64,000 bases of DNA from an uncultured SAR86 cluster bacterium. GTDB lineage: Bacteria > Pseudomonadota > Gammaproteobacteria > Magnimaribacterales > D2472. This document shows positions 9,328 through 18,925 of the stretch, in pieces. The notes beneath the pieces were generated by a model, which had not been told where the DNA came from, ran no database searches, and saw only the letters and a program-made list of their open reading frames with translations. The DNA lies in the NCBI GenBank assembly GCA_902520725.1, contig CABYPB010000001.1:56111-120110 (forward strand), read 5' to 3'. The first letter of the stretch is position 1. The number at the start of each line of letters is the position of its first letter. The position numbers and the translations under genes were made by a program.

Positions 9328-10190
9328 GTACTAAAGAATATAAATGTTTTAAAGTTGATGTAGAAAATCACGTAGCAAACCTTGTTTTATCTAGGCCAGA
9401 TGAGCTTAATACTATGTCTAGAGATTTCTGGGTTGAACTCGGGGATGTTTTAGAAGAAATAAATAAGAACTCAGACATTAGGGTGGTTGTTATGTCATCA
9501 ACCGGTAAGCATTTTTGTGCTGGAATGGATCTTAACGCTTTTTCTAATGGTGTAGATAATATTGCTGAGGATAAAAAACCAGATCATGCCAGAGTTGGTG
9601 AGGCTGTTTATAGAGTAGCTAAAGAACTTCAAGAGTATATAAGCACTCTTGAAAAAATTAGAGTTCCAGTAATAGCTGCCATACATGGAGGTTGTATTGG
9701 TGGAGCTGTAGATCTTGTTACAGCATGTGATATTAGATTGGCCTCTAATGATGCATTTTTTTGTATTCAAGAGATTAATATTGGTATGGCTGCTGATGTA
9801 GGGACGTTGCAAAGACTACCTAAAATAATTCCTGATTCTAAAATGCGAGAAATGGCTTATACAGGAAGAAGAATGTATGCAGATGAAGCTAAAGATACAG
9901 GATTGGTAAGTGACACTTATGAATCACAAGAAAAAATGCTTGAGGCTGCAAATAATCTTGCTAAAGAAATTGCTTCAAAGTCACCCGTTGCAATTTATGG
10001 CCTGAAAGCAGTTATGAATTACTCTAGAGATCATTCTGTAAAAGATAGCTTAGAGTATAACGCCCTTTGGAGTGGAGCCATGTTAAGTCAAAAAGATATG
10101 GCTGAAGCTATGACAGCTAATATGGAAAAGAGAGAAGCTGAATTTAATAAAATGGTTGATGTAAAGAAATTTAACGAATCTGATTCTTAA
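9324..10190 (+). CDS. enoyl-CoA hydratase/isomerase family protein (crotonase; dienoyl-CoA isomerase-like)
   Basis: HVANLVLSRPDELNTM, STGKHFCAGMDLNAF, AAIHGGCIGGAVDLVTACDIRLASNDAFFCIQEINIGMAADVGTLQRLPK. Confidence 0.88.
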   Translation: MSTKEYKCFKVDVENHVANLVLSRPDELNTMSRDFWVELGDVLEEINKNSDIRVVVMSSTGKHFCAGMDLNAFSNGVDNIAEDKKPDHARVGEAVYRVAKELQEYISTLEKIRVPVIAAIHGGCIGGAVDLVTACDIRLASNDAFFCIQEINIGMAADVGTLQRLPKIIPDSKMREMAYTGRRMYADEAKDTGLVSDTYESQEKMLEAANNLAKEIASKSPVAIYGLKAVMNYSRDHSVKDSLEYNALWSGAMLSQKDMAEAMTANMEKREAEFNKMVDVKKFNESDS

Positions 10191-10960
10191 GACTGCTTTC
10201 TTAAAAAGACAGGTGTCGTTGAAGTAGATTCCGCTTTTGAATATTTATAGCCATCTACATCGAAGTCTTTCAAATTTTCAAAGTCCGTAACTTTATTCTG
10301 AATAATCCACCTAGCCATAAGCCCTCTAGCTTTTTTTGCATAAAAACTAATGATTTTATACTTGCCATTTTTAAAGTCTTTAAAAGCTGGAGAAATAACA
10401 TTAATATCCTCAGGTACTTTACCTAAAACGCTAAAATATTCCTTTGAGGCAAGATTGATTAGAAGATCAGATTTCTGATTTTTTAATTCATCTAAGACAT
10501 TTTTTTGTATCTTATCGCCCCAAAATTCGTAAAGATTTTTGCCTTGAGCTGTTTCTAATTTAGTTCCCATTTCTAATCTATAGGGTTTCATTAAATCTAA
10601 TGGCCTTAAAATCCCATAAAGTCCAGATAAAATTCTTATGTGTTTCTGGGCAAAATTCATTTCTTTTTTAGATAAATCTTCAGCCTGAAGTCCTTGGTAT
10701 ACATCTCCTTTGAAAACAAGCAAAGCTGGCTTTGAATCATCTGATGCTTTTTTTGAAGCTGTCCAAGATTGATATCTATCATAATTTAATGTTGCCAGCT
10801 TATCGCTAAGACCCATTAATGATGCAATATCTTTAGGCTCTTTTTTCTTTAATTGGCCTATAAGTTTAGATGATTGGCTTAAGAAAGACGGCACAGAGTT
10901 ATTTGTGTCATTATCAAATTCGTAATCGAGTGTTTTTGCTGGAGAAAGTACTATAATCAT
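10187..10960 (-). CDS. yaaA: peroxide stress protein YaaA (DUF328)
   Basis: MIIVLSPAKTLDYE, FKGDVYQGLQAEDLS, RILSGLYGILRPLDLMKPYRLEMGTKL, INLASKEYFSVL, KKARGLMARWII. Confidence 0.95.
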   Translation of the reverse strand: MIIVLSPAKTLDYEFDNDTNNSVPSFLSQSSKLIGQLKKKEPKDIASLMGLSDKLATLNYDRYQSWTASKKASDDSKPALLVFKGDVYQGLQAEDLSKKEMNFAQKHIRILSGLYGILRPLDLMKPYRLEMGTKLETAQGKNLYEFWGDKIQKNVLDELKNQKSDLLINLASKEYFSVLGKVPEDINVISPAFKDFKNGKYKIISFYAKKARGLMARWIIQNKVTDFENLKDFDVDGYKYSKAESTSTTPVFLRKQS

Positions 10961-10995
10961 GTGTGTATTTTAACGAATATATAAAGACTTATTCA

Positions 10996-11469
10996 ATGAT
11001 AAACATAGAAAAAACAATAAATTCTTTAGGAAAATTCATATCATTGATGATTCCCACCATGACAATATTGATGATAGTTATAATCATAGCAAGATATTTC
11101 CTTGGAATTGGATTAACAGGCATCCAAGAGTTAGTTATGTATATGCATGCATTGGTCTTTTTAGGATGTTCTGGATACGTTCATTATAAAAATGAGCATG
11201 TAAGAGTTGATATTTTCTATAGAGAATCATCAAATTCATACAAAGCTAAAATAAATTTTTTCCTTAGTATTCTTTTCCTATTGCCTTTGTGTTTCGTTGT
11301 AGGTTATTACTCAATTGAATTAATAAATATGGCCTGGAAGATTAAAGAGGCATCTACTGAGGCAGGTGGTCTTGGATTTGTATATATTCAAAAAACTTTG
11401 ATTGTATTATTCCCAATCACGCTATTGATCACTCTTTTTTATCAACTTACTAGAAACAAATGGAACTAA
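10996..11469 (+). CDS. TRAP transporter small permease (DctQ-like)
   Basis: Four-TM protein with GIQELVMYMHALVFLGCSGYVHYKNEHVRVDIFY; overlaps DctM-like gene. Confidence 0.88.
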   Translation: MINIEKTINSLGKFISLMIPTMTILMIVIIIARYFLGIGLTGIQELVMYMHALVFLGCSGYVHYKNEHVRVDIFYRESSNSYKAKINFFLSILFLLPLCFVVGYYSIELINMAWKIKEASTEAGGLGFVYIQKTLIVLFPITLLITLFYQLTRNKWN

Positions 11470-12797
11470 TTCCCCTACTTTTATTATTATTAATATGTGC
11501 TGCATTATTAATTGGTTATCCTGTTGCATTTACCCTAGCAGGAGTATCCATACTCTTTGCCTTAATTTGCATTCCATTTGGAGTATTTGATCCAACCATT
11601 TTTAAAAGCATACCCATAAGAATTTTTGGAATCATGAATAATGTAACGTTACTTGCTGTACCACTATTTATCTTCATGGGAACCATTTTAGAAAAGTCAG
11701 GTATTGCAGCAAAAATGTTAGAGAATATGGCAACTGCTTTTAGGAAAACTAAAGGCGGTTTATCAATATCAATAATAATTGTTGGGGCACTTTTAGCTGC
11801 AAGCACAGGTATCGTTGGGGCAACTGTTGTAACTATGGGGCTTATGTCTCTTCCAATTCTTATTAACCAAGGTTACGAAAAAAGTTTTTCTGCAGGTCTT
11901 GTTGCGTCAACAGGAACCTTAGGCCAAATCATTCCTCCATCCATTGCTTTGGTTCTTTTGGGTGATGTTATGTCCAATGCTTATCAGAGAGCCCAAAACG
12001 ATATGGGTATTTTTTCTCAACAAACAGTTACAGTTGGTGATCTTTTTATAGGTGCAGTAATACCAGGAATAATGATCTGTCTTGGTTATCTTTTTTATAC
12101 CATGTATAAAAACAAAATAAATCTAAATATTAAAAATTACTCAGATGGTAAGGGCATAAATAAAGTAGATTTATTTAAAACCCTTGCGCTTCCAATTACT
12201 TTAATTTTCCTTGTGCTAGGGTCAATATTTGCAGGGATTGCTACTCCTACAGAGGCAGCTGCCATTGGGGCTTTTGGAGCGCTGGTAATAGCATTTATTA
12301 ATAGAAAAATAAATCTAAGCTTTATCAAAGAAACATCAGAAAAGACTGCTGTTGTATCTACAATGATTTTTTCTATTCTTATCGGTGCTTCGATATTTTC
12401 ATTAATTTTTAGGGGTGTCGGTGGGGATGAATTAATAAATCTTATATTTAGCTCTTTACCCGGTGGTTCCTATACGGCATTGATTTTTGTATTACTTGTA
12501 ATATTTTTATTAGGTTTTATTTTGGACTTTATAGAAATTTGCTATGTGATAGTGCCTTTGATAGCTCCACCACTTTTAATGATGGGCTTTGATCCAGTCT
12601 GGTTAGCCATCCTGTTTGCTATTAATCTTCAAACATCTTTCTTAACACCTCCTTTTGGATTTTCTTTATTTTATTTAAGAGGAGTTGCTGATGAAACAAT
12701 TCAGACAAGTGAGATTTATAGGGGTGTAATACCTTTTATATTAATTCAGTTATTGATACTTTCTATGGTTCTTGTGTTCCCAGCAATTATAATTTAA
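11460..12797 (+). CDS. TRAP transporter large permease (DctM-like)
   Basis: GYPVAFTLAGVSILFAL, VPLFIFMGTILEKSGIAAKML, GTLGQIIPPSIALVLLGDV, GIATPTEAAAIGAFGAL, NLQTSFLTPPFGFSLFYLRGVA. Confidence 0.94.
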   Translation: MELIPLLLLLLICAALLIGYPVAFTLAGVSILFALICIPFGVFDPTIFKSIPIRIFGIMNNVTLLAVPLFIFMGTILEKSGIAAKMLENMATAFRKTKGGLSISIIIVGALLAASTGIVGATVVTMGLMSLPILINQGYEKSFSAGLVASTGTLGQIIPPSIALVLLGDVMSNAYQRAQNDMGIFSQQTVTVGDLFIGAVIPGIMICLGYLFYTMYKNKINLNIKNYSDGKGINKVDLFKTLALPITLIFLVLGSIFAGIATPTEAAAIGAFGALVIAFINRKINLSFIKETSEKTAVVSTMIFSILIGASIFSLIFRGVGGDELINLIFSSLPGGSYTALIFVLLVIFLLGFILDFIEICYVIVPLIAPPLLMMGFDPVWLAILFAINLQTSFLTPPFGFSLFYLRGVADETIQTSEIYRGVIPFILIQLLILSMVLVFPAIII

Positions 12798-13171
12798 TCA
12801 AGTAAAGGATCTTTTCCAAATCTGTTTTCGCCGTCAGTTCCTTTTTGACAATACCAAATAATCAATACAAGAATTCCTATAATTGTTAGAAATATAAAAT
12901 ACCACCAACCACTTCTATCTGTATCATGAAGTCTGCGTATTACTAGTGCAAAAGATGCAATTGTTAGGAATATTTGTATAGGCACTAAAAGAAGCTGAAT
13001 TGTTGTCATAGACAAGCCAGCCAGGGCTCCAAAAAATCCTACAATAAAGCCAAGAAGGGCTGAAATTATAGTGACTGAAAGTACAGCCCACCAATATTCT
13101 GAACGAGAACTTCTACCCTGAAAATCTTTCCATCTTAAAAAATAGCTTTTTGTAGCCTGTACAAATGTCAT
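12794..13171 (-). CDS. DUF805 family inner membrane protein
   Basis: FLRWKDFQGRSSRSEYWWAVL...VIRRLHDTDRSGWWYFIFL...WYCQKGTDGENRFGKDPL. Confidence 0.93.
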   Translation of the reverse strand: MTFVQATKSYFLRWKDFQGRSSRSEYWWAVLSVTIISALLGFIVGFFGALAGLSMTTIQLLLVPIQIFLTIASFALVIRRLHDTDRSGWWYFIFLTIIGILVLIIWYCQKGTDGENRFGKDPLLD

Positions 13172-13278
13172 TAATTAAAGATAACTCACATTTAAAATTA
13201 AGTCATTTTTAATAATATAAAAATAATATAATTAGATTTTATAAGTAATCAAGGATATACCTAAATCGGTTTTTAGTT

Positions 13279-13821
13279 CTAAGCATAGCTTACCCATCCA
13301 GTGCCTTCGCAATAATGACAATGTCTGAGCGCATCTCCTCTGCACTTTGGACAAAGCGCTGCATCAGGACGATATCCAGTTATTTTTTCTTTATGTTTAT
13401 GTATCTCTAAGGCATTAGCCTCAGCTTGTTGAAGAGCTTTTTGCTCTTGTTCCTTATGAAGCTGTCTTGCCTCTTGGATTGCTTTTCTTTGCTTATGTTT
13501 TAGTTTTTCCTCTTCCTCATATTCTTTGATCCTATTATCTGCATTTTTTTGATTATGTTTACAGTAACCTATTACCCATTCCTTCGAAACGTTTCTTCCC
13601 TTATATTTCTGAGTATATGCTTGATTTCTATGAGATATTATTTTGAAATATTTAAGTTGTGTTATCTCTTTTTTATACCCAAAGAGTTGTGTATAAAAGC
13701 TATGCTGAAGGTCAAGCCATACTTCATTATTAATTCCTTTGGGATGAAGTTGAATGTTTGAGCTAGTATAATTTAATCCAAAACCATAACTTTCTATTTC
13801 ATGTTCATAAAGTGTTGGCAT
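13279..13821 (-). CDS. uncharacterised protein, charged/coiled-coil region plus C-terminal CxxC...CxxC zinc-ribbon-like motif
   Basis: Intact 180-aa ORF ending ALCPKCRGDALRHCHYCEGTGWVSYA (DnaJ-type Cys pattern); last gene of a tight run. Confidence 0.6.
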   Translation of the reverse strand: MPTLYEHEIESYGFGLNYTSSNIQLHPKGINNEVWLDLQHSFYTQLFGYKKEITQLKYFKIISHRNQAYTQKYKGRNVSKEWVIGYCKHNQKNADNRIKEYEEEEKLKHKQRKAIQEARQLHKEQEQKALQQAEANALEIHKHKEKITGYRPDAALCPKCRGDALRHCHYCEGTGWVSYA

Positions 13822-13828
13822 AATTTTA

Positions 13829-14197
13829 TTAAGTGTTAATAATTTCTTCTTTTTTTGTTCTCAAATTTGGATATTTTTTAACATCATGGATTTTCTGATA
13901 TTCATCAGATTTATTTTTATAAGATTTGATGACTTCGAGTTTTTTTTCTGATTCTTTTAATGAAGTAATCCATTTAAAAGATAGTAAAGTCCACATAATT
14001 AATGTGAAAACTATCAAAGTATACATATAAAGAGGTATAAAAAGTTTTTCGGGATTGGTGATAAGCAATAAAGATTCATACTTTGTGTATATAAAATTAA
14101 CTATAAATATTATTGCAATCGAAACAAATAATCTAAAAATAATTTTTGCATTAGCGCCTATAAAAGCAAATAAGGTGAGTTTAGTTATTATTCCCAT
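13829..14197 (-). CDS. uncharacterised small membrane protein (about 2 TM)
   Basis: Intact 122-aa ORF with hydrophobic segments IIFRLFVSIAIIFIVNFIY and LYMYTLIVFTLIMWTLL; overlaps upstream gene by 1 nt. Confidence 0.55.
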   Translation of the reverse strand: MGIITKLTLFAFIGANAKIIFRLFVSIAIIFIVNFIYTKYESLLLITNPEKLFIPLYMYTLIVFTLIMWTLLSFKWITSLKESEKKLEVIKSYKNKSDEYQKIHDVKKYPNLRTKKEEIINT

Positions 14198-14460
14198 TAT
14201 GGCGCTCCAAAAAATGCTATTCCAACTAAAGAAATCAAACCACCTTTTTTATATTTTTCCCAAACTAAAATTTCTTCTTCGGCAACAATAAACTCCCACT
14301 CGTCTGGAGTAAGATCATGTAATTTTCTGCCGGCCAAAATAAGTGCCTTTTCTGAATTTTTAATTGCTCTATTTCTAACTTTTTGCTTAAATTTGTTGGT
14401 TTGCTTGGTTACAAAATTTTCTATTGCTTCTTCTGGTTTTATAGACTTTAAATTAAACAT
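14197..14460 (-). CDS. uncharacterised 87-aa protein
   Basis: Intact ORF overlapping both neighbours; basic N-terminal half, C-terminal hydrophobic GGLISLVGIAFFG. Confidence 0.5.
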   Translation of the reverse strand: MFNLKSIKPEEAIENFVTKQTNKFKQKVRNRAIKNSEKALILAGRKLHDLTPDEWEFIVAEEEILVWEKYKKGGLISLVGIAFFGAP

Positions 14461-14935
14461 AAGCTTCTTTTGTTCCTTTTAGGAGATGAAAATAAGCTAC
14501 TTTAGGCCTATTAATCTGATTTTTAGTTTTCTTTGATGTTTTAAAATTATGAAAGTTATTCTTTTTAAGATTTTTTTTACTTGATCCGACTGGCCTTCCG
14601 TTCCAGACTGTTATTATCTTTATACGTCTAATGTTATTTAAAGAATCTTTTTCATTTATTTTTGGAAAGTATAAAATGCTTGTTAATTTCGTCTTAGGGT
14701 CATAAACAGGATATTTTGTTTCATTATTAAAGTTTAAATCAAAGGCGCCATCTTCTTTTGTATGAAGATTTAACCAAAGATTCCAATCATCTGATTCAGC
14801 TAAATTAGACAAATATTTAACGTATTGATCTTGAGATATTTTCCTTTCTGATTTTCTATTATTAGCATGTTTAGTCGCTTCAAATAAAATATCATTTACT
14901 AAAACGTTATTTTTATCTTTATTATTCATATTCAT
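14453..14935 (-). CDS. uncharacterised 160-aa protein with weak DUF4258-like features
   Basis: Intact ORF; ATKHANNRKSERKIS...IRRIKIITVWNGRP weakly resembles the HAxxRxxER...ViTv pattern of DUF4258/BrnT-like RelE-fold proteins. Confidence 0.5.
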   Translation of the reverse strand: MNMNNKDKNNVLVNDILFEATKHANNRKSERKISQDQYVKYLSNLAESDDWNLWLNLHTKEDGAFDLNFNNETKYPVYDPKTKLTSILYFPKINEKDSLNNIRRIKIITVWNGRPVGSSKKNLKKNNFHNFKTSKKTKNQINRPKVAYFHLLKGTKEAYV

Positions 14936-16083
14936 TACCCCTTTAAAATTACTTGTATATTATCTATAGGAATATCATATTTCTTAGATAGTCCTATTTT
15001 TGCTTGGTCTATTGAAAGTTCGCCAACATTATCTTTTTTGTATACATTAATAAATGGGCGGTGGTCGAGATTGTCCTCGCTATTTACTATAATCTGCCCT
15101 CCATTGCTGTTGCTGAGATCATTAGTCCATTCAACATCAATATTAAGATTATTTGCAATATCTTGAGATTCTTCACTACTTATTACAATCTCATTGTCAG
15201 TAATTTCACCTTTTTTACGTTTTTTATCAATTATTTCTTGAATGCTTTGAGTGTACTGTGTTGCTTTGACCATCATCCAGTAGGAATGCTCTGCATGTTC
15301 TTCAATTGTTTTTAGTATTTCTATAACTGAGCCCTCTTTATTACAAACTTCAAAAGGGAAATCTATCTTAAGCTCACCATCTTTAAATTTTTTCTTTTGT
15401 TGTTCAATGAATAAGTTCTTAGATACCTCATCATTATTCACATAAACATTTGATCCAATGATTTCATCCATTTCAGTTTGAGTAAAAAGATTAAGATCTT
15501 CGTAAAATTTAGTCTCTTCTCTGTTATGCATCATTATTGCCGAGATAGCATTCTCATCAAAAACATTTGTTTCACCAAAAAACTTTGGCTTCACAAAATT
15601 TTCTAGAGACCAATCCAAATCATCAAAAGATTTGATGTTTAATAAATCTAAAATCTCTTGCTCTGAAAAATATGAAATAGGATTTTTCTTATTCTCATAT
15701 AATGAAGGGATATTTATCTCAGCATATTCTCTAAAAGAAATTTCATAAAAAGGATCATCTGGATGAATATTTGAATGCTTCTTATTAGATAATTTATCTA
15801 TATTTGATATTTTACAAATCATAAATCCAGTATCCTGATTGGGAATCTTATCTATGTAAAAATGATCTAATTGCATAAATCGTGAACTTGAAATATTGGA
15901 TATAAACTCTCTAAATAATGATGAATTTTTATTTAATGAAAATACTACATAGTCACATTTACTCGCCCTCTTAATATTAAGATTGTTTCTTGGGGCAGAC
16001 CTTAATGTTGATTTTAAGACATGCTCTGTTCTATGGGTGTGTAGGCATATTATTTCTTTTTCTTTGTCATTTGTGTTTTTCAT
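14935..16083 (-). CDS. uncharacterised 382-aa acidic protein, first gene of the hypothetical operon
   Basis: Long intact ORF; no recognisable family; 1-nt overlap with the 160-aa gene. Confidence 0.6.
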   Translation of the reverse strand: MKNTNDKEKEIICLHTHRTEHVLKSTLRSAPRNNLNIKRASKCDYVVFSLNKNSSLFREFISNISSSRFMQLDHFYIDKIPNQDTGFMICKISNIDKLSNKKHSNIHPDDPFYEISFREYAEINIPSLYENKKNPISYFSEQEILDLLNIKSFDDLDWSLENFVKPKFFGETNVFDENAISAIMMHNREETKFYEDLNLFTQTEMDEIIGSNVYVNNDEVSKNLFIEQQKKKFKDGELKIDFPFEVCNKEGSVIEILKTIEEHAEHSYWMMVKATQYTQSIQEIIDKKRKKGEITDNEIVISSEESQDIANNLNIDVEWTNDLSNSNGGQIIVNSEDNLDHRPFINVYKKDNVGELSIDQAKIGLSKKYDIPIDNIQVILKG

Positions 16084-16129
16084 TATTGTATTGAAACATA
16101 ATATTTATATATTTGCAATACTTATGTAA

Positions 16130-16212
16130 TACTTTTTATATACTTTATTCTTTATTAGTTGCTTATACACATATATTAAGTATATTTATTAATAAATAAT
16201 ATATAAAAAGTA
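16130..16212. repeat. 13-bp perfect inverted repeat (TACTTTTTATATA ... TATATAAAAAGTA) in an AT-rich intergenic region
   Basis: Left arm 16130-16142, right arm 16200-16212, 57-nt spacer; between the hypothetical operon start (16083) and lipA end (16261). Confidence 0.55.
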
Positions 16213-16260
16213 AATGATTAGTATGGAAATTAAGGATTGAGGATGTATGTTTAAAATTTT

Positions 16261-17235
16261 TTAAGTGGTAAAAGATAAGCCAGCGTTATTTTTTTCAAGT
16301 GCTTTTTCAGCTCTATAGCTAGATCGAACCATTGGACCTGATACAACTTCAAGAAATCCTTTTTTTAGTCCAATCTGTCTGTAATTCTCAAACTCCTCAG
16401 GTGTTACCCACCTTTCAATAGGATGATGATTTCTGGTTGGTCTCAAATATTGACCAATTGTTAATATATCTACTTTATTTTTAATTAAGTCATCCATGGT
16501 ATTTTCTATCTCAATATTGGTTTCTCCAAGACCTAAAATAATACTTGTTTTGGTAAGCACCTTTGGGTTGATGCGTTTTGATTCAGCAAGTACATCTAAT
16601 GTCTGCTGATATCCTGCTCGAATATCTCTAACTTGATGCGTTAGCCTTTCAACAGTTTCGATGTTTTGAGCAAAAACCTCTAATCCACAATTTACTATAG
16701 TATCTATTGATGAAGATAGCCCTTTGAAATCTGGGGTTAGAGCTTCGACTGAAGTATTTGGATTTAATTCTTTTATAAGTTTTACTGTATCAGCAAAATG
16801 TTGTGCTCCTCCGTCAGGAAGGTCATCTCTGTTTACAGATGTTAAAACAACGTATTTGAGTTTCATTATCTTGACAGCCTTAGCAGTATTCATTGGCTCA
16901 TCCTTATCGAGCCATCCGTTAGGATTGCCAGTATCGACTGAGCAAAACTTGCAAGCTCTTGTGCACACCGACCCCATCAACATAAACGTTGCTGTTCCAG
17001 CAGACCAACACTCACTTATATTTGGGCAGTGAGCTTCCTCACAAACTGTATAAAGTTGTTTACTTTGGACTTGTTCTTTTACTTTGTGAAAATTTGGATT
17101 GAATTCTGCTTTTACTTTGAGCCAGCTAGGTTTCTTAGGTGTTGGAATATCAGCATACTTATTAAATTTTTGACCATTTTTAATAGCTTTGATGCCATCT
17201 CTATTGGTTATCTTGGTTGTAGTAATTATTTCCAT
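16261..17235 (-). CDS. lipA: lipoyl synthase
   Basis: [12 protein letters not shown] (CxxxxCxxxxxC) and CTRACKFC radical-SAM CxxxCxx[38 protein letters not shown]. Confidence 0.97.
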   Translation of the reverse strand: MEIITTTKITNRDGIKAIKNGQKFNKYADIPTPKKPSWLKVKAEFNPNFHKVKEQVQSKQLYTVCEEAHCPNISECWSAGTATFMLMGSVCTRACKFCSVDTGNPNGWLDKDEPMNTAKAVKIMKLKYVVLTSVNRDDLPDGGAQHFADTVKLIKELNPNTSVEALTPDFKGLSSSIDTIVNCGLEVFAQNIETVERLTHQVRDIRAGYQQTLDVLAESKRINPKVLTKTSIILGLGETNIEIENTMDDLIKNKVDILTIGQYLRPTRNHHPIERWVTPEEFENYRQIGLKKGFLEVVSGPMVRSSYRAEKALEKNNAGLSFTT

Positions 17236-17237
17236 GA

Positions 17238-17840
17238 TTAAAAAATATTTCTTAGTAAATCTATTACTAATTTCTCTAATTGTAATTTAGATATATCTTT
17301 ATTTAAATCTTTTATCTGTATAACCTCAAGACCTTCATAGCCACATGGATTGATTTGTTTGAATGGTGATAAGTCCATATCAAAATTAAGACTAATGCCA
17401 TGGTAAGTTTTCCCTTTTGAAATTCTTAAACCGATAGAGGCAATTTTCTTTTTATCTACATATACCCCAGGCGCACCCTCAACAAAATTACAATCAATTG
17501 AAACTTGTTTAAGTAAATCTTTAATAAAATTTTGTATGGTTAAGACTAATTTCTTTGGGCTAAAGTCTAATTTTTTTATATCGAGTAAGAAATAGATAAC
17601 TAGTTGGCCAGGCCCATGATAGGTTACCTCTCCTCCTCTATCTGATTGAACAACTGGAATTTCTTTTGCATTTAAGATGTGACTTCTATCTGCTGCTGTT
17701 CCAAGGGTGAATATAGGCGGGTGTTCAAGCAACCAAATCTCATTGGTGAAATTCTCACTTTGTATATGAGATTTCATTAAATCTAATGTTTCATGGTAAT
17801 TAACAACACCAAGAGATTTAAAAGTTAAGTCTTCAAGCAC
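17238..17840 (-). CDS. lipB: octanoyltransferase
   Basis: [90 protein letters not shown]. Confidence 0.96.
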   Translation of the reverse strand: MLEDLTFKSLGVVNYHETLDLMKSHIQSENFTNEIWLLEHPPIFTLGTAADRSHILNAKEIPVVQSDRGGEVTYHGPGQLVIYFLLDIKKLDFSPKKLVLTIQNFIKDLLKQVSIDCNFVEGAPGVYVDKKKIASIGLRISKGKTYHGISLNFDMDLSPFKQINPCGYEGLEVIQIKDLNKDISKLQLEKLVIDLLRNIF

Positions 17841-18925
17841 TATTTATTTCTTGATTCAACAAAGGCATCTTCAGAAATTTGATGATAAGCAGATACATTA
17901 TTCTTAAATTTTAGATATGAATCATATACCTTTGCAATAGACTCATCTTCTTTGGCTAAGTCTTCAAGAATTTTATTGGAAATCTCTCTAAATTCTTCTA
18001 TTACATCATCTGGTAACTTTCTTAGCTCAACGCCATGAACATCAACTAATTCGGTAAGTGCTTGATTATTTTTTGCTAAATATTCATCTAGCATATCTTG
18101 ATTAACCGCTTTGGAAGCAGTCTCAATAATAACTTGTAAATGTTTTGGCAAAGAGTTCCAGGCATCCATATTGATTAATAATTCAAGCATAGGGCCAGGT
18201 TCGTGCCACCCTGGATAGTAATAATATTTGGCTGCTTGATGAAAGCCAAAGGTAAGATCATTGTATGGACCAACCCATTCTGTTGCATCTATTACTCCTG
18301 TTTGAAGAGCCGTGAAGAGCTCTCCACCTGGTAGAGTCACTGGAATACCGCCAGCTTCTTTCAATACCTCACCACCAATACCAGGAATACGCATTTTGAG
18401 ACCTTTGATGTCATCAAGAGAATTAATTTCTTTGTTAAACCAGCCAAACATTTGGGTGCCTGTATTTCCAGCTGGAATAGGATAGATATTAAAGGGTTCA
18501 TAGATCTCTCTCCATAATTCTAGTCCTCCGCCCCTATTAACCCAGGCGTTAATTTCATCTGCTGTAAGACCAAAAGGAACACTGGTGAAAAATTGTGCAG
18601 CAGGTACCTTTCCTTTCCAAAAGTATCCTCCGCTATGGCCCATTTGATGAGAGCCACTAGAAACAGCGTCAAATACTCCAAATGCTGGAACCTGTTCTTC
18701 AGCACCATAAACAGTTATTGTCATTTGACCATCGCTCATTTCTTCGACAAGATCTGCAATGCGCTCTGGTGCCATTCCAAGTCCTGGATAATTCTTTGGC
18801 CACGAAGTAACCAGTCGCCAATTGTATGTTTTTTCTTTATCTACAGATGTTATCTCAACATTTGTAGCTTCACTGGAGCAGCCAGCTATAAGAATTATTA
18901 AAGATAAGGAAATAATTTTATTCAT
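17840..18925 (-). CDS. TRAP transporter substrate-binding protein (DctP family), predicted lipoprotein
   Basis: Lipobox IAGCSS; WRLVTSWPKNYPGLGMAPERIADLVEEMSDGQMTITVYGAEEQVPAFGVFDAVSSGSHQMGHSGGYFW; GLKMRIPGIGGEVLKEAGG. Confidence 0.92.
   Translation of the reverse strand: MNKIISLSLIILIAGCSSEATNVEITSVDKEKTYNWRLVTSWPKNYPGLGMAPERIADLVEEMSDGQMTITVYGAEEQVPAFGVFDAVSSGSHQMGHSGGYFWKGKVPAAQFFTSVPFGLTADEINAWVNRGGGLELWREIYEPFNIYPIPAGNTGTQMFGWFNKEINSLDDIKGLKMRIPGIGGEVLKEAGGIPVTLPGGELFTALQTGVIDATEWVGPYNDLTFGFHQAAKYYYYPGWHEPGPMLELLINMDAWNSLPKHLQVIIETASKAVNQDMLDEYLAKNNQALTELVDVHGVELRKLPDDVIEEFREISNKILEDLAKEDESIAKVYDSYLKFKNNVSAYHQISEDAFVESRNK

Noticed and set aside
9498-9812. 104-aa ORF antisense to the crotonase gene
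   Set aside because: Fully inside a well-supported CDS on the other strand; low-complexity Tyr/Ser/Asn composition typical of antisense reading.
18520-18708. 62-aa ORF on the same strand inside the DctP gene
   Set aside because: Alternative frame of a well-supported CDS; no coding evidence.
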